In this document: positions 14,841 through 21,894 of the stretch, in pieces
Layout: each line of letters begins with the position of its first letter
How positions within the stretch are numbered: the first letter of the stretch is position 1
Source of the DNA: DATIYF01 sp035517775
Lineage (GTDB): Bacteria; Acidobacteriota; Terriglobia; Terriglobales; Acidobacteriaceae
DNA: 21,894 nt
Reading direction: 5' to 3'
NCBI GenBank assembly: GCA_035517775.1
Contig: DATIYF010000118.1
Span: forward strand, 1-21,894
Position numbers and translations under genes: made by a program
The notes under the pieces: generated by a model
What the model was told of the DNA's origin: nothing
The model's database searches: none
What the model saw: only the letters and a program-made list of their open reading frames with translations

Positions 14841-15794
14841 ATGCTGAAAGAGGTTCTGCAGCAAATCGAACAGCGCGACCGGTTCGTCTTGACCTCACAT
14901 GCGCGCCCCGATGGCGACGCTGTGGGCTCGGCGCTGGCCTGCTGCCAGATTCTCCGTTCCATGGGTAAGCGCGCTGACGTGATGCTGCGCGACGGAGTTC
15001 CCCGCATCTATCAGCCTCTACCTTTTGCCGACCAGGTCATGCAGAGCGACTTCGTAAACGGCAATTATGAAGCTGCCATCCTGCTGGAGTGCGGCAGCAT
15101 CCAGCGCACGCGCCTCAGAGGTCTGGAAAACCGCTTCCTCATCAACATTGACCATCACCTCAGCGGCCGCCCCTTCGGCCACGTCAACTGGATTGATCCC
15201 GACGCCGTGGCCACCGCCGAAATGGTGTACCGCCTGGGGCGCGCCATGCAGGCGCCAATCTCGCCCGAAATTGCCACTTGCCTCTACACCGCCCTGCTGA
15301 CCGATACCGGGTCCTTCATGTTCGAGGGCACCAACGAGCACACCTTCGGCCTGGCCCGCGAGCTGGTACGCGCCGGGGCCGACCCCGCCCGTTGCGCGCG
15401 CAACGTGTATTTTGCCCACTCCACCGCCAAAATGCGGCTGCTGGGCGCGGCCCTTTCCAACCTTTATCGCGAGGGCCCGCTGGCTTGCATTTACGTTACC
15501 CACGCCCAGATGGAAAGTGTCGGCGCCCGGGAAGAAGACTGCGAAGGCCTGGTGAATTACGCCCTCTCCATTCAGGATGTCGAGGTTGCCGCCTTTTTCC
15601 GCGAACTGCCCGACGGCCGCTACCGTGTGAGCCTGCGCAGCAAGGGCGGCATGAATGTGGCCGACGTGGCTGAGAGCTTTGGCGGAGGCGGGCACAGGTG
15701 CGCCAGCGGCTGTTCGGTAGATGGTCCATTGAATACGGCCGTGGACCGCGTTCTGCAAGCGCTGGGCTTCCGCAGCCTGGGTAAAGCGCAGTGA
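14841..15794 (+). CDS. nrnA: DHH/DHHA1-family phosphoesterase, NrnA-like nanoRNase/pAp phosphatase
   Basis: 317 residues. The DHH domain shows H20, D24 and D26 in SHARPDGDAVGS, D104-H105-H106 in NIDHH and D155 in TDTGS, the residues that hold two manganese ions. The C-terminal DHHA1 domain has FGGGGHRCASG (280-290), the substrate-binding loop. The family degrades two- to five-base RNA fragments and 3'-phosphoadenosine 5'-phosphate, and in some species linear cyclic-dinucleotide products. One motif differs from the common form: the aspartate of the LDCG strand is glutamate (LLECG, E83). It lies 24 bases after rbfA, and the GC-rich hairpin 14820-14836 sits just before the ATG. Co-transcription with rbfA is likely. 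Confidence 0.85.
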   Translation: MLKEVLQQIEQRDRFVLTSHARPDGDAVGSALACCQILRSMGKRADVMLRDGVPRIYQPLPFADQVMQSDFVNGNYEAAILLECGSIQRTRLRGLENRFLINIDHHLSGRPFGHVNWIDPDAVATAEMVYRLGRAMQAPISPEIATCLYTALLTDTGSFMFEGTNEHTFGLARELVRAGADPARCARNVYFAHSTAKMRLLGAALSNLYREGPLACIYVTHAQMESVGAREEDCEGLVNYALSIQDVEVAAFFRELPDGRYRVSLRSKGGMNVADVAESFGGGGHRCASGCSVDGPLNTAVDRVLQALGFRSLGKAQ

Positions 15795-15861
15795 TCCGCT
15801 GCAGCAGCGGCAGCGCCGCCGCAGCGCGCTTCGCCAAATCAAACGTGCCGGACTTTCTGCC

Positions 15862-17466
15862 TTGAACCCGCAGCCCTCGCGCCGCTTTCCCGACTATCTG
15901 TTTCTGCTTGGCTTTTGCGGATTTTTCTTTTTCTTCGGGCTGTCATATTTCGGCCTGATCGGCGCTGACGAGCCCCGCTACGCGCAGGTGGCGCGCGAGA
16001 TGCTTGCCCGCCGCGACTGGATCACTCCTACCCTGAACTTTCACCCCTGGCTGGAAAAGCCTCCTCTTTATTACTGGCAAGCTATGGCCGCGTACGCGCT
16101 TTTTGGAGTGAGCGACTGGGCGGCGCGATTGCCTTCCGCGATAGATGCCACGGTCATGGTCTTCGCCGTCTATCTCGTTCTGCGCCGCTTTCGCCCGGGG
16201 CTCCACCTGGATGGCGCGCTGATGGTGGCATCGCTCGCGGGGGTGATCGGCTTCGCCCGCGCCGCTTCCATGGATATGCCCCTCGCCGCCATGTTCACCA
16301 TAAGCCTGCTCGCCTGGTTGGCCTGGCACGAGTCGAAGAGCCGGAAATATTTGGCATGTTTCTATGTTTTTCTCGCTCTCGCCATGTTGGCCAAGGGGCC
16401 GGTAGCGCCGTTTCTCGCGCTGGTGATTATCACGCTGTTCGCCTGGGCCAAGGGCGACATGCAGCTTCTTCGGCAAACCTTGTGGATTCCCGGAATTCTG
16501 CTTTTCTGTGGGCTGGCCCTGCCCTGGTATTTAGCGGTGCAGCTCCGGAATCCCGAGTTCTTCCACATCTTCATTCTGCAGCACAACCTGGCCCGCTTCG
16601 GCAGCAATCTCTACCACCACACCGAGCCTTTCTGGTATTACCTGCCAGTCACGCTGCTGGCACTGGTCCCCTGGACGGTCTTCGCGCTGGCGGCGCTGGT
16701 AGAGGTTCTCACTTCCTGGTGGCGGCGTGGGCGCGAGTGGGTGGCCTCCGAGAATTCGCTGAATGTATTTCTCGTGATCTGGCTTCTGGCGCCGGTGATC
16801 TTCTTTTCTCTCTCGCAATCGAAGCTGCCCGGCTACATTCTGCCCGCCCTTCCTGCCGGGGGCCTGCTGCTGGCAGAATACGTGCGCCGCCGGCTTGAGG
16901 CCGATGGGCATCCTCCGCTGGTTCTGGTGATTCTTCATGCCCTGGCGGCATCGGCGCCGATCGTTCCGGCAGTGATGATTCAATATCTCGTGCTGCAACA
17001 TCGCCTGCCCTGGGGTGCCGGCGCTATGCTCTCCGTAGGCCTGGCTGCTCTGGTGGCCATCGGCATTGCCATCACCTTGCGCACTCAAATGGGCCTGCGC
17101 GGCCTGCGCTTCGTGACCCTGGTTCCGGTAGTCCTGGTCATCGCTGCCGTCCTCCGCATAGGGAGCCCCGCTCTCAACGACAAGCTTTCGGCCCGCGCCC
17201 TGGCGGATGAAATCAGTGAGGTGGAAATGAAGCCCATGCCCCTAGCCGTTTTCCGCGTGCCGCGCGAAGTAGAATTCGGTTTGCAGTTCTATCGCAACCA
17301 GACCATTGGCCGCTACGAAGCCGGCCAGGTTCCCGAAGGCGAGCATCTCGTGGTCGCACCCGCGGGTTCGCAGACGGCCCTTGCCAGGAGAGTGCCGGGA
17401 CGCCGCGTTTCTTACCTCGGGCATTTCGCTCCGCAAGACCTCGATTATTTTTGGGTGGGGAATTAG
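15862..17466 (+). CDS. Glycosyltransferase family 39 membrane protein (ArnT/PMT-like)
   Basis: A 534-residue polytopic protein with roughly a dozen membrane helices, followed by a soluble C-terminal part from about residue 440. The first periplasmic loop has GADEPRYAQVAREM (34-47) with the catalytic-type D36-E37, then RDWITP and EKPPLYYW (65-72), the signature of ArnT-like and PMT-like transferases that use a lipid-phosphate sugar donor. The acceptor (lipid A, a glycoprotein or a polysaccharide) cannot be told, and no aminoarabinose genes are near. The start appears to be TTG at 15862; the frame is open upstream to within the nrnA stop but offers no ATG or GTG. It follows nrnA by 67 bases and may be read through from it. 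Confidence 0.85.
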   Translation: MNPQPSRRFPDYLFLLGFCGFFFFFGLSYFGLIGADEPRYAQVAREMLARRDWITPTLNFHPWLEKPPLYYWQAMAAYALFGVSDWAARLPSAIDATVMVFAVYLVLRRFRPGLHLDGALMVASLAGVIGFARAASMDMPLAAMFTISLLAWLAWHESKSRKYLACFYVFLALAMLAKGPVAPFLALVIITLFAWAKGDMQLLRQTLWIPGILLFCGLALPWYLAVQLRNPEFFHIFILQHNLARFGSNLYHHTEPFWYYLPVTLLALVPWTVFALAALVEVLTSWWRRGREWVASENSLNVFLVIWLLAPVIFFSLSQSKLPGYILPALPAGGLLLAEYVRRRLEADGHPPLVLVILHALAASAPIVPAVMIQYLVLQHRLPWGAGAMLSVGLAALVAIGIAITLRTQMGLRGLRFVTLVPVVLVIAAVLRIGSPALNDKLSARALADEISEVEMKPMPLAVFRVPREVEFGLQFYRNQTIGRYEAGQVPEGEHLVVAPAGSQTALARRVPGRRVSYLGHFAPQDLDYFWVGN

Positions 17467-17593
17467 CACTCAGCGTTCAGCCCAAGGCTGGCCCTTGTGA
17501 TCTCGGCTGGGGTACTGCTCTTGGGTTTTGAAGAGTGGGATCATGGCTGACTGGTGACTGCTGACTGCTGAGTGCCACTGAAAGCTGAAAGCT
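17466..17593. repeat. Short degenerate intergenic repeats after the GT39 gene
   Basis: The gap after the glycosyltransferase gene begins with GCACTCAGC (17466-17474) and carries its inverted copy GCTGAGTGC at 17567-17575. Between them a run built from CTGACTG/GACTGCT units occupies 17547-17571, and GAAAGCT is repeated in tandem at 17580-17593. Similar CTGA-rich simple repeats are, from memory, frequent between genes in acidobacteria. No gene is seen in this gap. Confidence 0.4.
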
Positions 17594-17664
17594 CTTACCT
17601 ACCTTTGTTCCCCGATTTGCCTCTAAGCGGAGCGAAGCACTAAACTCCATTTTTCGCGCTGAGA

Positions 17665-18648
17665 ATGCACCGGAATCCAGCCGCACCCTTCAGGAGCCCC
17701 GGGGTGGAAATTCTCGATCTTCGTCACTTCTCGTCCTCCGACCTGCGGCCTCTGCTGGAGGATGAAACCCGCACCTGGGCGCGCCTGCTCTCCTGGGACT
17801 ACACCGGCTCCGCCAGCATGATCCAGCGTTATGTAGATTCCAAGATTCTTCCCGGCTATGCGGCAGTGGAGCGCGGGCACATTTGCGGCTATTCGTTCTT
17901 CGTTTATGAAGGCAGCAAGGGAGTGATCGGCGACCTCTTCGTCGCCAACGGTGGCCGCAGCGTTGAGCCGCGCGAGGTGGAATCGCGGCTGCTCATGCAC
18001 GTCATCGAAACTTTGCAACAGTCCCCGGGAATTCACCGCATTGAAGCGCAGTTGCTTCTGCATCCAACCGGCGCCGTCGCCCGGCCTTTTGCCGAGCAGG
18101 GTTTCCAGAGGCACGGAAGACTGTTCATGCTGTTGTCACTTGCGCACCCGTCGCCCGGGCCTCCGGCGCTGGCCGCGGGTATTGAGATTCGGCGCTGGTC
18201 AGAGCAGGACTATCAGGCAGCGGCCGCCGCCATCACCGCCGCCTATCGCGGGCACGTGGATTCCGGCATCAACGATCAGTACCGCAGCCTGAGCGGCTCG
18301 CTGCGCTTCCTGAACAACATCGTGCGCTTTCCCGGCTGCGGCACCTTCGACCCGGAGTCGTCCTTTGTCGCCATTCACAGCCAGAACCGTACGCTGGCAG
18401 GGCTGATTCTGTGCTCGCGGGTTCGCTACGACGTTGGCCATGTGACCCAGGTCTGCGTGCTGCCGGAGTGGCGTTCGCATGGAATCGGACGGGCCTTGCT
18501 CGCGGCCACCATTGATAACCTCACCCGCCGCCACTTCGCGCTGCTTTCTCTCACCGTGACCGAAGCCAACGCTCAGGCAATCGAGTTGTACCTCCGGCTG
18601 GGCTTCAACACCCATCACGTCTTCGATGCCTTCGTATGGGAAGGGTAG
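17665..18648 (+). CDS. Tandem GNAT-family N-acetyltransferase
   Basis: 327 residues with two GNAT-like halves. The N-terminal half (about 14-160) is degenerate in its acetyl-CoA loop. The C-terminal half (about 172-325) has a good motif A, VCVLPEWRSHGIGRALL (263-279), including the RxxGIG pyrophosphate loop, and a motif B region, TEANAQAIELYLRLGF (299-314). It should transfer an acyl group from acyl-CoA to an unidentified amine or protein N-terminus. The two-domain build recalls MshD-like enzymes, but no mycothiol genes are here, so that function is not claimed. The ATG at 17665 is the first in the frame. It converges with the minus-strand operon on its right. Confidence 0.8.
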   Translation: MHRNPAAPFRSPGVEILDLRHFSSSDLRPLLEDETRTWARLLSWDYTGSASMIQRYVDSKILPGYAAVERGHICGYSFFVYEGSKGVIGDLFVANGGRSVEPREVESRLLMHVIETLQQSPGIHRIEAQLLLHPTGAVARPFAEQGFQRHGRLFMLLSLAHPSPGPPALAAGIEIRRWSEQDYQAAAAAITAAYRGHVDSGINDQYRSLSGSLRFLNNIVRFPGCGTFDPESSFVAIHSQNRTLAGLILCSRVRYDVGHVTQVCVLPEWRSHGIGRALLAATIDNLTRRHFALLSLTVTEANAQAIELYLRLGFNTHHVFDAFVWEG

Positions 18649-18736
18649 CACCCAGGGCTGAGGATTGATTTCCTGAGAATAGGAAGAAAGAACTTCAAAA
18701 TGTGACCCGAGCCGGAAAATTCGAAGGGCAAGGCAT

Positions 18737-18919
18737 TCATCTTCGCAACAGCCACATCAGCCAACCCGCCAGAATCACTCCTCCCACGAACATGGCGAAG
18801 CATTTCAGCCCGTAGCGCACCTGCTCGCGGGGAAGCTCGCGCTGCGTGATGCCGAAAACCACGGAAGCGAATACCGAGAACAGCACGGCGGCGGTGAAGT
18901 GAGAAAGGGTGAGAGTCAT
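18737..18919 (-). CDS. 60-residue two-helix membrane protein, unknown function
   Basis: A small protein with two predicted membrane helices (about 7-24 and 40-58) joined by a charged loop with TQRELPREQ (25-33) and ending in RR. Its ATG overlaps the stop of the DUF6677 gene by four bases (ATGA), so it is translated by coupling and very probably real despite its size. The partnership suggests it acts with the DUF6677 protein. I do not recognise the family. Confidence 0.7.
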   Translation of the reverse strand: MTLTLSHFTAAVLFSVFASVVFGITQRELPREQVRYGLKCFAMFVGGVILAGWLMWLLRR

Positions 18920-19344
18920 CGTTTCTTTCCGATGGCGATGTGGTAGGCGTCGGCTACGCTGATGAAATTGAGCAGTCCGGCCACGATCATGAACTTCGTG
19001 CCGTAGTCGGCCGTGGCGTGCGCGATAGCTCCATAGCCCAGATTCATGGCTCGCGTCACGATATAAAACCCGCCGGCGCCCACGTCGCCGACGAAGCCCA
19101 GAATGTCAAGCACGTCGCCGCCGTTGGGCTGGTACACGTGCCCTTGCATGAGCAGGCCGAGCACGAACATCGGCCCGATCGAAAACAGCAGCAGCGCGCC
19201 CCGGATCCAGCGCTTCTGAATCAGGTGGCCGGCGCCGGGAATAAGCCATCCCAGGGCGGGAGCAAGAATCGTCATGACCGGATTGGCCGGCGCCGCCAGC
19301 GGTTTTTCCTCGGCGATTTTCTTGCTGGCTGAGGGGTTCGCCAT
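18916..19344 (-). CDS. DUF6677-type membrane protein
   Basis: 142 residues. A hydrophilic start is followed by hydrophobic segments near 22-40, 48-68 and 116-136. The sequences GWLIPGAGHLIQKRWIRGA (32-50), DILGFVGDVGAGG and ATADYGTKF match a family of acidobacterial membrane proteins that I recall as DUF6677; the first of these resembles the GxGHxY-like loop of TM2-type small membrane domains. Function is unknown. The ATG follows the M24 peptidase stop with no gap (TGAATG), and the next small gene overlaps its own stop, so all three are coupled. Confidence 0.75.
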   Translation of the reverse strand: MANPSASKKIAEEKPLAAPANPVMTILAPALGWLIPGAGHLIQKRWIRGALLLFSIGPMFVLGLLMQGHVYQPNGGDVLDILGFVGDVGAGGFYIVTRAMNLGYGAIAHATADYGTKFMIVAGLLNFISVADAYHIAIGKKR

Positions 19345-20511
19345 TCAGATGATCACGATCTCGCGTTGAATTTTGCCGGTCACTTCCGCCGCGCTCTTGC
19401 GCACCAGCATGTTCACCTCGCTGCGCACGCCGAACTCCGGCAAGTAAATGCCGGGCTCAATCGAGAAGCAGGAGTTGGGCAGAATCTGGCGCTCATCGTG
19501 GACCTCTAAATCATCCATATTGGCACCGTTCGAGTGCACGTCAGTCCCGATCGAGTGGCCGGTGCGATGAATGAATTGCTGGCCGTAACCGGCTTTCTGG
19601 ATATATCCGCGCACCGCCCGGTCCACTTCCCAGCCGGCCATGGGCCTGCCGGCGGCGCTCGCCTCTTGTACCGTTTTCACGCCCACATCCCGCGCGTCGC
19701 GGACAATCTGAAACAGTTCACGCATGCGGTCCGAAGGGGCCTTGCCCACAAACCCCATCCAGGTGATGTCGTAGTACACGGCGCCGGGAGTGTTCTTCTT
19801 TCCCCACACGTCGAGCAGAACCAGATCGCCTTCGTGAATGGCGGCCGAGCCTTCCGCGTGCGGCTCGTAGTGAGGGTTTCCGCTGTTCGCGTTTACTGCA
19901 ACGATCGGCGGGTCGTCGGCTACCAGGTCCTCGCGCCCGAAGGCCTCCACAAACCACTGCTGGATGCTGTGCTCGGTCGTGCCTCCGTTGCGCACCCGGC
20001 GCCCGATCTCCTGAAAGGCGGCGGCGGTTATCCCATCCACCGCGTCGCGGGCGGCAAAGTGGCTCTTGATCTGCTCTTCGCTCCAGGTGGCTTCGAACCG
20101 CGCCACCAGGTCGCCGGAACTCACCACGTTCTTGCCCAGACCGCGAATCAGTTCGATGGTGCCGGCATCCACCAGCGAGACATAGAACACCAGGTTGTTC
20201 GGCGAATACTGCATCGCCAGGTCGAGATAGCTGGCCAGCATCGTCTTCAGCTGGTCAAACAGCTCCTGCCATCCCGAGTACACCCGCTTGCTGCCGGGCA
20301 GGGAATCGAGGTGACCGGCTTCGATCCTGTGCACCAGCTTGGCCGGTTCGCCCTGCGCCGGGATCAGGTAGAACCAGCGCCGCGTCACCATGAGCGAGGC
20401 TGGCAGGCCCAGCACCCGATAGGCGATCGGGTCGCGATGATGATGATCGTAGAAAAGCCAGCCGTCGAGATTGCGCTCGCGCAAAGCAGCTTGAATGGCG
20501 GGAAGGTCCAT
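19345..20511 (-). CDS. M24-family metallopeptidase (Xaa-Pro aminopeptidase-like)
   Basis: 388 residues: an N-terminal creatinase-like domain (about 1-140) and a C-terminal pita-bread catalytic domain. The five metal ligands of the M24 family are visible: D234 in LLDVW, D248 in YYDIT, H319 in HRTGHSIG, E352 in SIEPG and E365 in VRSEV. It should remove an N-terminal residue before proline or act as a dipeptidase in the cytoplasm. I chose the ATG at 20511; a TTG at 20517 is also in frame. There is no strong ribosome site, but a -10 box lies just upstream, so the leader is very short. It heads a three-gene operon with two membrane proteins. Confidence 0.88.
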   Translation of the reverse strand: MDLPAIQAALRERNLDGWLFYDHHHRDPIAYRVLGLPASLMVTRRWFYLIPAQGEPAKLVHRIEAGHLDSLPGSKRVYSGWQELFDQLKTMLASYLDLAMQYSPNNLVFYVSLVDAGTIELIRGLGKNVVSSGDLVARFEATWSEEQIKSHFAARDAVDGITAAAFQEIGRRVRNGGTTEHSIQQWFVEAFGREDLVADDPPIVAVNANSGNPHYEPHAEGSAAIHEGDLVLLDVWGKKNTPGAVYYDITWMGFVGKAPSDRMRELFQIVRDARDVGVKTVQEASAAGRPMAGWEVDRAVRGYIQKAGYGQQFIHRTGHSIGTDVHSNGANMDDLEVHDERQILPNSCFSIEPGIYLPEFGVRSEVNMLVRKSAAEVTGKIQREIVII

Positions 20512-20523
20512 GGGCAAACTGCT

Positions 20524-20554
20524 ATTCTAAACAAGGGCAGCGAGTTTAGGCCAA
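20524..20554 (-). promoter_or_regulatory. Putative promoter of the M24 peptidase operon
   Basis: On the minus strand TTGGCC (20554-20549) and TAGAAT (20529-20524) are spaced by 19 bases, a little long. Transcription would start near 20517, about six bases before the ATG at 20511, leaving no room for a ribosome site. The weak spacing keeps confidence low. Confidence 0.3.
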
Positions 20555-20737
20555 TCTAAAGCCTTTTGCTGATAGCGGCAGGGCTAGGGCAGCCGCTTCC
20601 TTTCAAACCTTTACCCGATTACGAGAACTGTTCCCGCAGCCCCGGCTGACCTTCGAAAAAAATCTGTAAGCTCTTTCCGCCCAGTCCAGACTACCTGTTA
20701 TGAACCGGGAAAATGCCCCGGGGAAGGTAGATTCGGC

Positions 20738-21340
20738 TTGTTTTCGGAACGTACACCCAATCCGCCGTTTGCGAGTACGATTTCGGCGGAGGGCGCCGCC
20801 GCGGCGAGCGATCTCGTGACTGCAAGCACTGGCGAAAACCGGGAAGAGCGTTTCGACCGCATTCTGCGTGAGCACGGGCCGGCCTTGTCGCGCCTGGCCT
20901 TCGGCTACGAGAAAGTGGCGAGCGCGCGCGAGGAGCTGACCCAGGAGATTGCGCTGGCCATCTGGCAGGCGTTGCCGCATTTTCGGGGAGAATGCTCGGA
21001 GCGCACGTTCGTTTATCGCATCGCCCACAATCGAGGCCTGACTCACGTCTACAAAAGACAGCCCCCGCACCAGCCCCTGCATGATCTGCCTGGGCCGCTT
21101 GAGCCCGTGGACCCCCGGCCGCATCCGGAACAGCAAGTGGCGGCTTCGCGCCAGAAAGACCGGCTGCGGGCCGCGGTGCACAGCTTGCCCCCGGCCTACC
21201 GCCAGGCGGTCATGCTGATGCTGGAAGACCTGTCGCACGCCGAGATTGCCGAGGTGCTGGGAATCACCGAGAACAATGTCGGAGTGCGGCTTAACCGGGC
21301 CAGAAAGGCGCTGAAGGAAGCATTGGAGGAGCGCTCGTGA
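20738..21340 (+). CDS. ECF-family RNA polymerase sigma factor
   Basis: 200 residues from a TTG at 20738; a GTG at 20816 would give a shorter form, and the first 30 or so residues are low-complexity and not conserved, so the start is uncertain. Region 2 spans about 38-106 (RFDRILREHGPALSRLA, then FRGECSERTFVYRIAHN) and region 4 about 145-195 (LPPAYRQAVMLMLEDLSHAEIAEVLG, then a helix-turn-helix NNVGVRLNRARKAL). There is no region 1.1 or 3, as expected for ECF factors. The following membrane protein starts inside its stop codon (GTGA), the usual arrangement for a sigma/anti-sigma pair. The regulated genes are unknown. Confidence 0.88.
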   Translation: MFSERTPNPPFASTISAEGAAAASDLVTASTGENREERFDRILREHGPALSRLAFGYEKVASAREELTQEIALAIWQALPHFRGECSERTFVYRIAHNRGLTHVYKRQPPHQPLHDLPGPLEPVDPRPHPEQQVAASRQKDRLRAAVHSLPPAYRQAVMLMLEDLSHAEIAEVLGITENNVGVRLNRARKALKEALEERS

Positions 21341-21894
21341 ACACAGACACAGAGCTCGAAGTGTGGCAGGGGGAATGGCGCCAGCAGACCGAGCCCCTGC
21401 CGGAGCTGAAGAGAAAGATTAAGCGCCAGAACCTGCGAACCTGGCTGGCGGTAGCGGCGATTGCCGTGTGCCTGCTTTTCTCGACCACCGAGGCCTTGCG
21501 GGGCCGCGGTTCGTTTATGGCTGGCCTGGCCTCGGGCCTCTGGTTCGCGAGCTTGCTCCTGGGGGGGTATGGCTGGTGGGTTCGGCGTGGCTCCTGGAGG
21601 CCAACCGCACAAACCACCCGAGCTTACGTCGAGCTTACGTATAAGCGGGCAGTAGCACGGGGTCGAATCCTTCGCTTTGCGCTTTATTTTCTGCTGACCG
21701 CGACGATCTTGTACGCCGGCTTTGCGGCCTGGAATTGGAAGGCATCTTCGGAGAAATGGCTGCCGGCGTTGGTTCTGGCGGGAATGGTGATCGACTTGTT
21801 CGTGTTGCGGCACTGCGGAAGGCGCCAGAGGCAAGAAATCGAAAAGACCAGGGGGCTGATGGAAGCCACCGGCGAATACTCAGAGTTCAAACTG
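21337..21894 (+). CDS. Four-helix membrane protein, probable anti-sigma partner (cut by window end)
   Basis: A frame starting at GTG 21337 runs open to the right edge, giving 186 residues without a stop. A short acidic/basic cytoplasmic start (ELEVWQGEWRQQTEPLPELK, 6-25) precedes membrane segments at about 34-50, 59-81, 111-134 and 141-157. Between the second and third lies TRAYVELTYKRAVARGR (94-110), a basic amphipathic stretch. No HxxxCxxC zinc anti-sigma motif is present. The 4-base overlap with the ECF sigma gene points to a membrane-bound regulator of that factor; the mechanism is inference. The C-terminus is outside the window. Confidence 0.7.
   Translation, partial: MNTDTELEVWQGEWRQQTEPLPELKRKIKRQNLRTWLAVAAIAVCLLFSTTEALRGRGSFMAGLASGLWFASLLLGGYGWWVRRGSWRPTAQTTRAYVELTYKRAVARGRILRFALYFLLTATILYAGFAAWNWKASSEKWLPALVLAGMVIDLFVLRHCGRRQRQEIEKTRGLMEATGEYSEFKL

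Noticed and set aside
19534..20559. A 341-codon plus-strand frame
   Set aside because: It is opposite the M24 peptidase, all five metal ligands of which are present on the minus strand. Its His-rich translation is an artefact of the complementary codons.
21619..21640. A perfect 11-base tandem duplication (CGAGCTTACGT twice) inside the membrane partner of the sigma factor
   Set aside because: An 11-base insertion would shift the frame, yet membrane helices on both sides lie in the same frame and the spanned residues fit the protein. It is most likely coincidence.
1..21894. tRNA or rRNA genes, CRISPR arrays, insertion sequences, phage genes
   Set aside because: The gaps between genes were read for cloverleaf arms, regular repeats with spacers, transposase motifs and terminal inverted repeats; none was found.

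Overview
The window looks like a stretch of chromosome from an acidobacterium (Acidobacteriota, probably a Terriglobia/Koribacter-like soil lineage). The grounds are GC-rich coding with strong G/C third positions, a DUF6677-type membrane protein, a PilZ-plus-coiled-coil protein, a small Cys-rich 'YDW' protein, and the pairing of rbfA with an NrnA-type phosphoesterase. The placement is inferred from family recognition; the window holds no rRNA or other marker that fixes it. I found no tRNA, rRNA, CRISPR array, insertion sequence or phage gene.

Layout. 1-1861: a decayed xanthine-dehydrogenase/nicotinate-dehydrogenase-type molybdopterin subunit that has lost its N-terminal half. 2035-4336: a three-gene osmoprotectant (Opu/ProU-type) ABC transporter made of ATPase, permease and lipoprotein binding protein, with overlapping genes. 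4650-6964: egtB and egtD, the two core ergothioneine biosynthesis enzymes. 7104-10543: a soluble redox/signalling module made of a UBP-type zinc finger protein, a fused receiver / glutaredoxin-like / thioredoxin-reductase-like protein, and a histidine kinase with an N-terminal cyclic-nucleotide-binding-like domain. 10803-12167: a Tat-exported Gfo/Idh/MocA oxidoreductase. 12192-12392 (minus): a small Cys-rich conserved protein. 12870-17466: a PilZ/coiled-coil protein, rbfA, an nrnA-like DHH phosphoesterase and a GT39 glycosyltransferase. 17665-18648: a tandem GNAT acetyltransferase. 18737-20511 (minus): a translationally coupled set of M24 peptidase, DUF6677 membrane protein and a 60-residue membrane protein. 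20738 to the right edge: an ECF sigma factor and an overlapping four-helix membrane protein, probably its anti-sigma factor, cut by the window end.

How the genes may work together. Ergothioneine and its precursor hercynine are trimethylated betaines of histidine, so an Opu-type betaine importer directly upstream of egtB-egtD suggests one uptake-plus-synthesis locus for thiol/betaine protection. The next module places a receiver domain on a thioredoxin-reductase fold that lacks the redox CxxC, directly adjoining a soluble kinase, which suggests a phosphorelay whose output is a flavoprotein. This is the most unusual assembly in the window. Several genes show recognisable TTG-N16/17-TAnnnT promoters, and one (the ABC ATPase) appears to be leaderless.
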